Program-made: the position numbers and the translations under genes | The notes under the pieces: model-generated | The model's database searches: none | What the model saw: only the letters and a program-made list of their open reading frames with translations | Told to the model about the DNA's origin: nothing | Origin: Parapedobacter soli | GTDB taxonomy: Bacteria; Bacteroidota; Bacteroidia; Sphingobacteriales; Sphingobacteriaceae | Assembly: GCF_025460835.1 (NCBI RefSeq) | Contig: NZ_JAMXAY010000004.1 | Coordinates: 62,001-126,000 of the forward strand | Reading direction: 5' to 3' | Length of the DNA: 64,000 bases | In this document: positions 1-7,163 of the stretch, in pieces | How positions within the stretch are numbered: the stretch's first letter is position 1 | Layout of the letters: each line of letters opens with the position of its first letter

Positions 1-508
1 CCGCATCCATACCGCCTGTAACTGGATTGATTGCTTCATAGCCCCCATCCATTTGATAGCGCCTGCATAAGAGATGTTGCGGCTGATCCACACTACCCCA
101 GCCGATTTTGGCGGGACGGAGGTTTGCGTAAGCATCCGTAGCTGCTTGGACAATTCGCTGGGGTAGCCATTGACGGTAAGCCCAATCTACATGTCCCATT
201 AAAAGCTCCGCCACCGAACCACCGGAATGGGTATGGGTGGCAGCAATAAGTTGGCATTCGCGTGGAATCCCTAACGAATGGGCAATTGTAGCTTTAACTT
301 CGTCCAAAAAGTCGCGTTGCATGGCGCATATATCTACCATGACAATGAGCAACGTCGTTTTCGCATCCTGCAATACTAAAGCCTTTGCAAATAATGGATC
401 GGCAATCTCGTTGGCGTATCGGCTTGTAAACTCGCCATTGATCACCGTGCCTAGTGGTGGCGTGATATCCACCTGTGCTGCGCCGGCCTTGAATGTATGA
501 TGTGACAT
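1..508 (-). CDS. Neutral/alkaline ceramidase-like hydrolase, N-terminal part (cut by window edge)
   Basis: The first about 169 codons of a gene whose 3' end lies left of the window. The start is the ATG at 508, followed by MSHHTFKAGAAQVDITPP. It is closely similar along its whole visible length to the complete ceramidase-like gene at 3734-5107: both share FKAGAAQ, the opening DITPPLGT, a THTHS metal-site motif and the stretch DQPQHLLCRRY. The family hydrolyses N-acyl bonds (ceramide amidase), but many bacterial members are uncharacterised and the substrate cannot be told. It is a paralogue of the operon gene and is separated from it by the AbiE and VapB/VapC-like genes. Whether the missing part is intact is unknown. 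Confidence 0.85.
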   Translation of the reverse strand, partial: MSHHTFKAGAAQVDITPPLGTVINGEFTSRYANEIADPLFAKALVLQDAKTTLLIVMVDICAMQRDFLDEVKATIAHSLGIPRECQLIAATHTHSGGSVAELLMGHVDWAYRQWLPQRIVQAATDAYANLRPAKIGWGSVDQPQHLLCRRYQMDGGYEAINPVTGGMDA

Positions 509-604
509 AACCCAAAATTTATGAGGCTAAAGGTAGTCGGGTTTTATTACGTTGGCTACTATTTATGTATAAATAGTTGGTATAATATTTCGAAGACGCT
601 TTCT

Positions 605-750
605 TTATCGCTTATTGAAAACGAAATTTAGCTTCTGGGCAGTGTAACCTTCAAATTTGCGGTCGGAAGAGACGAGTATAAGTTTTTCGGCGATGGCTTG
701 GGATATAATGGAATAGTCGAAGGGGTTATGGTAGATTACTTTAAGACTGC
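605..750 (-). pseudogene. Remnant of a VapC-like PIN-domain toxin (C-terminal part only)
   Basis: A 43-codon reading frame from 736 to 605 encodes IYHNPFDYSIISQAIAEK, then LVSSDRKFEGY and FVFNKR before a stop. This matches the C-terminal part of PIN-domain VapC toxins, which carry an H-x-PFDR-xIIxQAI segment with a catalytic acidic residue. The N-terminal two thirds, with the first catalytic aspartate, are absent. Immediately upstream, in another frame, is the small antitoxin-like gene at 736-903. In the remnant's own frame a few codons can be read upstream of 736, beneath the end of the antitoxin gene. The usual R after PFD is replaced by Y. I infer a deletion that removed most of the toxin and left the antitoxin. 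Confidence 0.6.
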
Positions 751-903
751 TTTCCTATCCACGATCTCGATGCCCGGATTTTTCACAGCTTTCAGGAACG
801 CCAACCAGGTTTTAGACATTTTCTTCGCTTTGACCAACTCCTCTGCTTCTGCTATGGCTTCATCGATATTTTTGCCATTTATTTTTTTCGTCGTTTTCAT
901 CAT
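736..903 (-). CDS. Small antitoxin-like protein (VapB type), 55 aa
   Basis: Encodes a lysine-rich 55-residue protein starting MMKTTKKINGKNIDEA (ATG at 903; 900 is an alternative). It has an amphipathic helical middle (AEAEELVKAKK) and ends in IVDRKAVLK. Size, charge and position directly before a PIN-domain relic fit the antitoxin of a type II VapBC-like pair. No DNA-binding fold can be assigned from sequence alone. If it is still made, it would be an orphan antitoxin because the toxin frame downstream lacks its N-terminal region. Confidence 0.5.
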   Translation of the reverse strand: MMKTTKKINGKNIDEAIAEAEELVKAKKMSKTWLAFLKAVKNPGIEIVDRKAVLK

Positions 904-1035
904 GTCTATTATCTCTCACAAACTTACATAAAATCAAAACAACTAACTAATTAGCTAACTGCTTGTACTGAACAGCGCACAACGAAAAACCACACACCAT
1001 AATTGTCACTCACAAAAAGACAATTAACATAAATC

Positions 1036-1054
1036 TGTCACTATGATAGTGACA
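1036..1054. promoter_or_regulatory. Perfect 19-bp palindrome TGTCACTATGATAGTGACA
   Basis: Two 9-bp arms around a single central base, 20 bp beyond the stop of the AbiEii-like toxin gene and upstream of the VapB-like gene. A related half-site, TGTCAC, occurs about 25 bp away. There is no T-run after it on the minus strand that would make it a convincing terminator. An operator for the downstream antitoxin gene is plausible but not shown. Confidence 0.45.
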
Positions 1055-1073
1055 AAATCACGGGCTGTGATTG

Positions 1074-1934
1074 CTATTTGCTTGTTTGGAATTTCAACTT
1101 TCCAATCAAATCCGTAAAATAGCTAGGGCCCCAAATGGACAATACCCGGTCATCCTTAATGAACCGCACAACATCTTCTTTAACACGGTCAAAAGACACG
1201 GTTTCGATTTTCGTGATGAGCAACTCCTTAACCTGCTCAGGGCTGATACCGTCTTCTGGCCAATCACCGGTATCTTGCGCACGTAACAGAAAGTGGTTTA
1301 GGTTTAACGAAACGCCTTTTTTTACATACCATTCCAAATCATACCAATCCCTGCCCTTGACCCTGCTTTTCCATTTACGATACAACAGGGCATGCATTTT
1401 ACCGGCAAACAAATCCGGAAGGGAAAAACATTTTACATAAAATGAAAATGGCCTTAACAAGAGTTTTTCCTCGGTTTGAAAACCAAGCGGGGGGACGCGG
1501 TCTACCTCGATTTTGATCTTAACCGTCCTATTGGAAAGAGCCCCTGCTTGCTCCACCATTCCTTCGAGGATTAATTCTTTCCAAATGGTTTCTGACTTCA
1601 GAAAGGCGGATTCGATAGTTGATGCCCTGGCCTTCTCTTTCTCACGGATGTTAACCGTCATACCAGTGGCTGCAAACTCCGTAATAATCGAACCAAAATA
1701 GGGCTCAAGCGAAAATGCCGGGTTGGGTGCTAATAAGGAAAAATCTAAATCCTCGGAGTACCTGTCTAGGCCATAAAATATACGCAGCGAAGTGCCGCCG
1801 TAAAAGGCCGCCTGCTCAAAGAAATCGGTACGTGCTAACCCAGCGAGGACAATTTCCTGCATTATTTCACGTAATGCGGCAAAACGCTCTTCGCCGGTCT
1901 GCGGGTTGTACTCGGCCAGCCATTCACGGATCAT
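1074..1934 (-). CDS. AbiEii/AbiGii-family nucleotidyltransferase toxin
   Basis: A 286-residue protein with the family signature GGTSLR (about residues 46-51) followed by SEDLDFSL (about 60-67). These are the glycine turn and the acidic catalytic residues of the minimal nucleotidyltransferase fold. AbiEii proteins are the toxins of type IV toxin-antitoxin and abortive-infection pairs; characterised relatives transfer nucleotides to tRNA or other targets. Its ATG overlaps the end of the AbiEi-like gene (1931-1934), so the two are translationally coupled. Length and motif are complete, so it is probably functional. It sits between a metabolic operon and a decayed toxin pair, an island-like setting. 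Confidence 0.88.
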   Translation of the reverse strand: MIREWLAEYNPQTGEERFAALREIMQEIVLAGLARTDFFEQAAFYGGTSLRIFYGLDRYSEDLDFSLLAPNPAFSLEPYFGSIITEFAATGMTVNIREKEKARASTIESAFLKSETIWKELILEGMVEQAGALSNRTVKIKIEVDRVPPLGFQTEEKLLLRPFSFYVKCFSLPDLFAGKMHALLYRKWKSRVKGRDWYDLEWYVKKGVSLNLNHFLLRAQDTGDWPEDGISPEQVKELLITKIETVSFDRVKEDVVRFIKDDRVLSIWGPSYFTDLIGKLKFQTSK

Positions 1935-2569
1935 AAGTGGTCAATGGTTTTGATTAACATACGGATACTGCTTTTTTTGGGCGCATCATTAACCCAAGAA
2001 TGTATACGGGCGAGATCGACCCGTTTGAGCACCTCACCATCGATTCGAAGATCCTCCAAAAGTAACGCAGCCGTTTGTTTAATGCTTCTCAACACAATTC
2101 CCGGTGTTAAAGCAATTTTATCACACAATGCCTTCTCTAACGAAGCAATCAACGCGGCTTGCTGTGCGGAAAAGGATGCCCGAGTGATACCAAAGGAGTA
2201 ATAAGGAAAGGGTAAATGTTGGTAGCTGAACCGACCGATAGGTGTGCGGTAGGTTTTCGAATTTTTTAGTGTCGCGGAACTGACTTCAAATACCTGCTCC
2301 GGAATGGCTCCCCAATAGGATAGCGCTGATTCCATCGAAACATAGCTGGGACCCCAGAGGTGATTGGCAACGACGAAGGGTTCTGGAAGAGGCAAACCTG
2401 TGGTATGGCCTGGGATATAGAGTCCTCGTTTGACAGCAACCAACTCGCCATTTCGCAACAACTCACTGATTTTATCGTTCGGTCGACTGTAGCCTTTCAG
2501 CAAATCTAACATGACATGACGCGTGAATGGCGCATTCATAACGTCTTTCGCCAATTGTCTCAACTCCAT
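1931..2569 (-). CDS. AbiEi-family antitoxin / transcriptional repressor
   Basis: About 212 residues starting MELRQLAKDV. The N-terminal segment (YSRPNDKISELLRNGELVAVKRGLY, in pieces) resembles the winged-helix DNA-binding domain of AbiEi, and the rest matches the AbiEi C-terminal domain in size and position before AbiEii. AbiEi proteins repress their own operon by binding inverted repeats. I chose the ATG at 2569 rather than 2587 because a TATATTTG element ends at 2575, five bases before it, so an mRNA would begin at or near this ATG. A 23-bp inverted repeat lies just upstream. Confidence 0.82.
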   Translation of the reverse strand: MELRQLAKDVMNAPFTRHVMLDLLKGYSRPNDKISELLRNGELVAVKRGLYIPGHTTGLPLPEPFVVANHLWGPSYVSMESALSYWGAIPEQVFEVSSATLKNSKTYRTPIGRFSYQHLPFPYYSFGITRASFSAQQAALIASLEKALCDKIALTPGIVLRSIKQTAALLLEDLRIDGEVLKRVDLARIHSWVNDAPKKSSIRMLIKTIDHL

Positions 2570-2574
2570 AATGT

Positions 2575-2611
2575 CAAATATAAGCACAATAATCGGAATA
2601 AATCCGATTAT
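2575..2611 (-). promoter_or_regulatory. Promoter (TATATTTG) with 23-bp palindromic operator for the AbiE pair
   Basis: On the minus strand TATATTTG (2582-2575) matches the Bacteroidota -7 element TAnnTTTG. Positions 2589-2611 form an inverted repeat with 9-bp perfect arms (ATAATCGGA / TCCGATTAT) and a 5-bp loop, covering the expected -33 zone. AbiEi repressors are known to bind long inverted repeats in their own promoter, so this is a good operator candidate. It also lies in the 62-bp gap after the upstream operon and might double as a weak terminator hairpin, although no T-run follows. Confidence 0.6.
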
Positions 2612-2631
2612 CTGTGGTTATTTTAACATAA

Positions 2632-3732
2632 TCACGACCGTTGGCGGGCGACTACCGACCAATGATCGACGGCACTGCCATCTTGAACCACCGTTAGCCG
2701 ATCATACAACGCTACGGTCGGGCAGATATGGATGGGCAACGCGTAAAGCACGTCGCCTACTCGGTAACCATGGTCAATGGACGTCTCCAACGCCAGATGC
2801 TCTTCGCTATGGCCTACAGGTCTTAAATCCGGCGCATGGAGGAAATATACGCGCCGCTCAAGTAAGTTTTCGGATGACACGGCCTTATAGCCAAGATCCA
2901 CGCAAATGCGACCCCGCTCGGGCAGTGAAATCACGCGGCACAACAACACGGCAGCGGGCAAAAACTTTTGCTCGGGTAGCGTATCGCCGTACCCTTTGTC
3001 CCACAGGACAAAGGTGCCGGGGCTGCATTCCACTTCGGGGTACTCGGCGTAAATGGGAAACGATGGCGAGCCGCCCATAACGATGCCTGGAGATTCGAAA
3101 CCCTCCGATTCCAACACGCGAACCATCTCGGCAATCGGTTCAAAATTCCTGTCGCAAATCGTTTTCCGTTTCCCGAAATCGATTTCGCGCACATGGCCAT
3201 CGTAGGCATGGAACCCTTTGATGGATATCCCTTTAAATGCTGCGCATAAGCGGTATAACGCCAACGCACCAGCGCCGGGCGCGATACCCGTTCGCCCCAT
3301 GCCGACGTTGAGATCGATATACGTATCGATGGTCTCGCCCCTGGCCAAAGCTACTTCCGACAATGCCGTTGCAGCTTCTTCATTATCCACGATAACCGAA
3401 AACTTCGTTTGCCGGAAACGCGCTACCAAGTCTAGGAACCGCATCAGCTTCGGTCCATACACGGGATACGCCAGCAATACATCCGGAGCACCACCCTCGC
3501 CCAACATTTCGGCTTCGGCAATGGTAGCGCATTTGAATTTGGTAATGCCGGCATCCAGCTGGAGCTGCAGGATTTCGTTGGTTTTATGGGTTTTCACGTG
3601 CGGCCGCAACCGGTCCACATCGCCGATCATGGCCACGGCTGTAGCGATGTTGTGCTGCATCCGCGCCGGATACACGAGCAATGCCGGCGAATCCACCTCG
3701 CCGGCATTATCGATTTCATACCAGTTTTCCAT
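2632..3732 (-). CDS. D-threonine aldolase / D-serine dehydratase-family PLP enzyme
   Basis: A 366-residue fold-type III PLP enzyme. Near the N-terminus RPHVKTHKT carries the PLP lysine (K47). Near the C-terminus ALPIHICPTV contains the His...Cys pair that binds the divalent metal in D-threonine aldolases and eukaryotic-type D-serine dehydratases. Family members cleave or dehydrate beta-hydroxy D-amino acids, producing glycine plus aldehyde, pyruvate or related products. It is the last gene of the seven-gene operon, and its start is one base from the stop of the ceramidase-like gene. The substrate cannot be deduced; beta-hydroxyaspartate and D-threonine-like compounds are both possible. Confidence 0.85.
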   Translation of the reverse strand: MENWYEIDNAGEVDSPALLVYPARMQHNIATAVAMIGDVDRLRPHVKTHKTNEILQLQLDAGITKFKCATIAEAEMLGEGGAPDVLLAYPVYGPKLMRFLDLVARFRQTKFSVIVDNEEAATALSEVALARGETIDTYIDLNVGMGRTGIAPGAGALALYRLCAAFKGISIKGFHAYDGHVREIDFGKRKTICDRNFEPIAEMVRVLESEGFESPGIVMGGSPSFPIYAEYPEVECSPGTFVLWDKGYGDTLPEQKFLPAAVLLCRVISLPERGRICVDLGYKAVSSENLLERRVYFLHAPDLRPVGHSEEHLALETSIDHGYRVGDVLYALPIHICPTVALYDRLTVVQDGSAVDHWSVVARQRS

Positions 3733-3733
3733 A

Positions 3734-5107
3734 TCAGGCCTCCTTAACTCGACGCTTCAATTGTTCGACCAACGTTTCCCGTATGGTCTCTTCGGCTTCG
3801 GTTGCCAAAAAACTCGTGCGGCAACGCCAGGTCTCGTACCCACCCTTTTCCAATTCATGGGCAGGTGGCACGTAGCCAACATAATCGTTGGCAAAACAAA
3901 TCGTGAAATACTTTTCATTAGGCCAACTGGCCTTGATCTTGAGCCCGGTCTCGGCGAAAAACTCACCACCTAGCGCGCCGATAGCCCCATCACCTATCCG
4001 GAAACTTTGAACAGCAATACCCCGGTAATCCGAGAATTCCGCAAGCAACACCTGTTCACGCGCGTATACCTGCTCAAAGCATCCCGGCTGACCGAATTCG
4101 ACCTTTTCGTAATCGGTTGCCGATACGACTTCCTTGGCCCGATCCAACTCGGTCGGCGAAGGCTTCCGGACACCTACCGAAAAACTCGAACACGAGAACC
4201 CTAACCCAGGGTTCCGTTCCCAATCGATACCCGGCACGGAATCGACTACCGCAGCCGCCAGCTCGTTGCCGATGAGCGCACTCTTCCTGTGATCACCTGT
4301 GGGATATCGGTCGGGATGCTGGAAATCCCAGATATTGACCTCTCCGCTGGTACCGTTGCTCATCATGCCAACGAAATCGGTATCGGCGCCAAGGCCTGCT
4401 GAAACCGCGTTGGCGAAATGGCCGAAATAATCGGCACTAATCGTGCCGCGCGGGCAATCGCCCACGTAATGGAGCGAATAATTCGCCAGTAGGCTGATCC
4501 ACCGGCCGTCCACCCCCTGCACGGCCAGGTAACGCAACCCGGGATCTGGCACCGATGTAGGCTCGATAATGCGCCCTTCATCGCCGAATGGATTGGTCTT
4601 GACCGCGTCTAGACCACCGGTAACCGGGTTGATGGCCCGATAGCCGGATGCCATCCGATACCTACGGCACAGCAGGTGCTGGGGTTGGTCCACGCTACCC
4701 CACCCGATTTTGGCCGGCTGACGCCGAGCATAGGCTTCCTTGGCGGCTTGGACTATCAGCCCAGACAATCGTTTGCGATACGCCCAATCGACATGGCCCA
4801 TTAACAGGTCGGTAACCGAGCCGGCCGAATGCGTGTGGGTACTGGCGATGAGCTGATTGTAGAACGGAATACCGGTTTCTTTGGCAATGGTGACCCGGAT
4901 ATCATCCAAGAAGTCGCGTTGCATCGCGCAGGTATCCACCATGACGATGAGCAGTGTGCTGTTCACACCTTGCAACACCAACGCCTTGGCATAGAGCGGA
5001 TCAGCTATCTTGTTTGCATAGCGCGACGTAAACTCGCCGTTGATGACCGTCCCCAACGGCGGAGTGATATCGATTTGGGCTGCGCCTGCTTTGAATGTAT
5101 ATTGCAT
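3734..5107 (-). CDS. Neutral/alkaline non-lysosomal ceramidase N-terminal domain protein
   Basis: A 457-residue protein with the ceramidase N-terminal domain only: AAQIDITPP at the start, STHTHSAG (metal ligands) near residue 90, and SNGTSGEVN near residue 260, where characterised neutral ceramidases have their catalytic serine segment. Classical neutral ceramidases are larger (about 650 residues or more) with an extra C-terminal Ig-like domain, missing here. No signal peptide is seen, so a cytoplasmic amidase or ester hydrolase is more likely than a secreted ceramidase. It is the sixth gene of the operon and paralogous to the partial gene at 1-508. Its natural substrate is unknown. Confidence 0.83.
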   Translation of the reverse strand: MQYTFKAGAAQIDITPPLGTVINGEFTSRYANKIADPLYAKALVLQGVNSTLLIVMVDTCAMQRDFLDDIRVTIAKETGIPFYNQLIASTHTHSAGSVTDLLMGHVDWAYRKRLSGLIVQAAKEAYARRQPAKIGWGSVDQPQHLLCRRYRMASGYRAINPVTGGLDAVKTNPFGDEGRIIEPTSVPDPGLRYLAVQGVDGRWISLLANYSLHYVGDCPRGTISADYFGHFANAVSAGLGADTDFVGMMSNGTSGEVNIWDFQHPDRYPTGDHRKSALIGNELAAAVVDSVPGIDWERNPGLGFSCSSFSVGVRKPSPTELDRAKEVVSATDYEKVEFGQPGCFEQVYAREQVLLAEFSDYRGIAVQSFRIGDGAIGALGGEFFAETGLKIKASWPNEKYFTICFANDYVGYVPPAHELEKGGYETWRCRTSFLATEAEETIRETLVEQLKRRVKEA

Positions 5108-5199
5108 GATCGAATTGTCAATAAAAATAACTTCTATGATCTAAGATTGCTTCGCTCCATACGCCCAGCCCGATGCGCTTGCAAGGACGGTATGGCTTT

Positions 5200-6279
5200 T
5201 TACTTCCACGCTGTCCGCAAAAACCGCAACCAGTTGCCGTGGAAAATATGGTCTATATCCAACTCGCTATATCCGCGTCGTTGTAAAATATGCTCAAATT
5301 TCTGCAAATCCGCAATGGAATCCAAATCCCATGGGCTTTGCTCCGTGCCGAAGATGCCATCCAGATCACTCCCGATGCCGATGTGCTGGCTATTACCCGC
5401 CAATTGACAGATGTGATCCCAATGGTTCACCAAGTGCTCCAACCGGATATCCAACTGCCAAGGATCGGACACCGTGTCGATAAACCGAATATCCATTGCC
5501 CAACAGTCTAGCATACCGCCAATGACCGCGCCACGGGCAACCAGCTTCTTAATCTGCTCATCGGTGAGCTGCCGCTGGTTGGGTACGAGCTGCCTTACAT
5601 TATGATGGCTCGCCCAAATGGGCCCTTCATACGCATCCAATGCCTGGTCGACCCCCCGGTCAGTAAGGTGCGTCACATCCAGAATGATGTTCAACTCACC
5701 CATGACCTTCATCAACTCCAATCCGCTCGGATGGATCGGGCCCGCTGTCTTCGTGCCATCCGCATACCGCCCCGGCCCAAAGTGCGATAATCCCATAGCG
5801 CGTAACCCATAACCATGTGCCCGATAAAGGTAATCAATATCGACCAGTGAATCTGCCCCTTCCAGGCTAAGTATATAGCCGATCGGCTTTTTGCTGTTTG
5901 CTATTTGCTCGTCTGCCCAAAGCGTTAAATGGGTATCCAGCGTGGCCAAATCCGTGATCTGCACCATTTCACCCAATGTTTCCATCTCCCGGTACCACGC
6001 CAGCTGTGCCTGTGTCATCGCCCAAGCCTGCTGCGGCGAATTCCAAGCCGTGGGTGCATAGCTGGACGGACGGAACCGCGCCAGCTGGGTAGCGACAACC
6101 AGCCCCACGTTACCCTCCCGCAACGCGGGCAAGCAAACCGTGCCTTTGCCTCGGTCCGGCCGATCGGCCATATTGGATTCCCGTTGGCGGATGTCGGTTA
6201 ACGGCAACGACAAATCCCGGTTCCATTCAATGGCGTTCATCGCCAGGTCTAGGTGAGCATCAACGATCAAGCGTTTCAT
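5200..6279 (-). CDS. Membrane dipeptidase family (peptidase M19)
   Basis: A 359-residue metal hydrolase with the family's ligand motifs in order: DAHLDL near the N-terminus, SLEGAD near 145, DVTHLTD near 200, ASHHNVRQ near 225 and GIGSDLDG near 305. M19 enzymes split dipeptides with tolerance for a D-residue at the C-terminal position, and some act on other small amides. No leader peptide is present, so it is probably cytoplasmic. Its start lies inside the previous gene (20-bp overlap with 6260-7144), which argues for coupled translation. Next to a D-amino-acid-type PLP enzyme, it may release a D- or beta-hydroxy amino acid. Confidence 0.88.
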   Translation of the reverse strand: MKRLIVDAHLDLAMNAIEWNRDLSLPLTDIRQRESNMADRPDRGKGTVCLPALREGNVGLVVATQLARFRPSSYAPTAWNSPQQAWAMTQAQLAWYREMETLGEMVQITDLATLDTHLTLWADEQIANSKKPIGYILSLEGADSLVDIDYLYRAHGYGLRAMGLSHFGPGRYADGTKTAGPIHPSGLELMKVMGELNIILDVTHLTDRGVDQALDAYEGPIWASHHNVRQLVPNQRQLTDEQIKKLVARGAVIGGMLDCWAMDIRFIDTVSDPWQLDIRLEHLVNHWDHICQLAGNSQHIGIGSDLDGIFGTEQSPWDLDSIADLQKFEHILQRRGYSELDIDHIFHGNWLRFLRTAWK

Positions 6280-7144
6280 AGGGATGGGGATATTTTAAAA
6301 TAAGTGCGCGGATTTCTTCACTGAAGCGCTGGAAAGCAGCTTCCCGTTCCGCTGATCCGGATACGGCGTAAGCAACTAGTTCTTCCGCCAATTTTTCCGG
6401 GACCGTAGTGAGCTGAGCTAAGTCCGGATTGAGGTCTTTCATCACCATGCCATAAGCGTACGTTCCCATCAAATCCATGTACCGGAAATTACCTGCGAAA
6501 GGGAGGTAATGCCCGGCATCGTTGCGGCAGGCACGGTCGATACTTTCCATTGACGCGTACCCTTGCTCAACCAGGTGGATAGCTTCCCGCGCCCATGCAG
6601 CCATCATACGAGCGCGCGCACTAAAGCCACTATGTATGGTATAGGGGTCTTTGCCCCACCGCTCGCGGCCCATCGTAACCAGCCGGTCGATCGATTTGGC
6701 GTCGGACATGGCATTGGCGATGATTTCTAAAAAGAAGGTGAGGTTTGCCGGATAGCACCAATTCAGCCCGAGTATACGTTCTGGCCGTGGGTTCCCTGCT
6801 TGTAATTCTTCTAACGAGACGCTTTCCGTATTGATGGCAATGATGGCATCGTCATCCAAGCGACATGCCAACTGCTGGATGATGTTTCGTTTGGCAGCAG
6901 GCTGTTCCGGAGTGATAGCTACAGCAAGATCACACGGGATTGCATCGGGCCAATCGGTCAATAGGGTTAGTGAACACGCGGATGGGCTACTGCACCGTTC
7001 AATCGCGACCGAGGCCGCCGTCGGGTCAATGGTAAGCAGCACAACCTCCTGCCCGGCATTCGCCATCATCCCCGCAACACGATACGTTGGCTCACCATCG
7101 CCAACGAGGAATACGCGGTCTTGGGTGTCTTTTGGTTTGTTCAT
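6260..7144 (-). CDS. 3-hydroxyacyl-CoA dehydrogenase-like protein with degenerate active site
   Basis: A 294-residue paralogue of the dehydrogenase at 8478-9470, sharing the overall layout (Rossmann start, ILGLNWCYPANLTFFLE, a terminal PHPYETLDR-like end). Two hallmarks are lost. The GxGxxG dinucleotide loop reads GDGEPT, and the catalytic HW of the family reads NW. It may therefore be a non-catalytic partner or bind another ligand. I chose the ATG at 7144 because AAGGAG lies six bases upstream; the frame stays open further left but overlaps the aminotransferase gene. It overlaps the dipeptidase gene by 20 bp. Confidence 0.75.
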   Translation of the reverse strand: MNKPKDTQDRVFLVGDGEPTYRVAGMMANAGQEVVLLTIDPTAASVAIERCSSPSACSLTLLTDWPDAIPCDLAVAITPEQPAAKRNIIQQLACRLDDDAIIAINTESVSLEELQAGNPRPERILGLNWCYPANLTFFLEIIANAMSDAKSIDRLVTMGRERWGKDPYTIHSGFSARARMMAAWAREAIHLVEQGYASMESIDRACRNDAGHYLPFAGNFRYMDLMGTYAYGMVMKDLNPDLAQLTTVPEKLAEELVAYAVSGSAEREAAFQRFSEEIRALILKYPHPYETLDR

Positions 7145-7163
7145 CTCATTCTCCTTCATCACT

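Noticed and set aside
698..931. Plus-strand frame of 77 codons opposite the VapB/VapC-like genes
   Set aside because: The minus strand encodes recognisable antitoxin and PIN sequence; the plus frame has no ribosome site or family.
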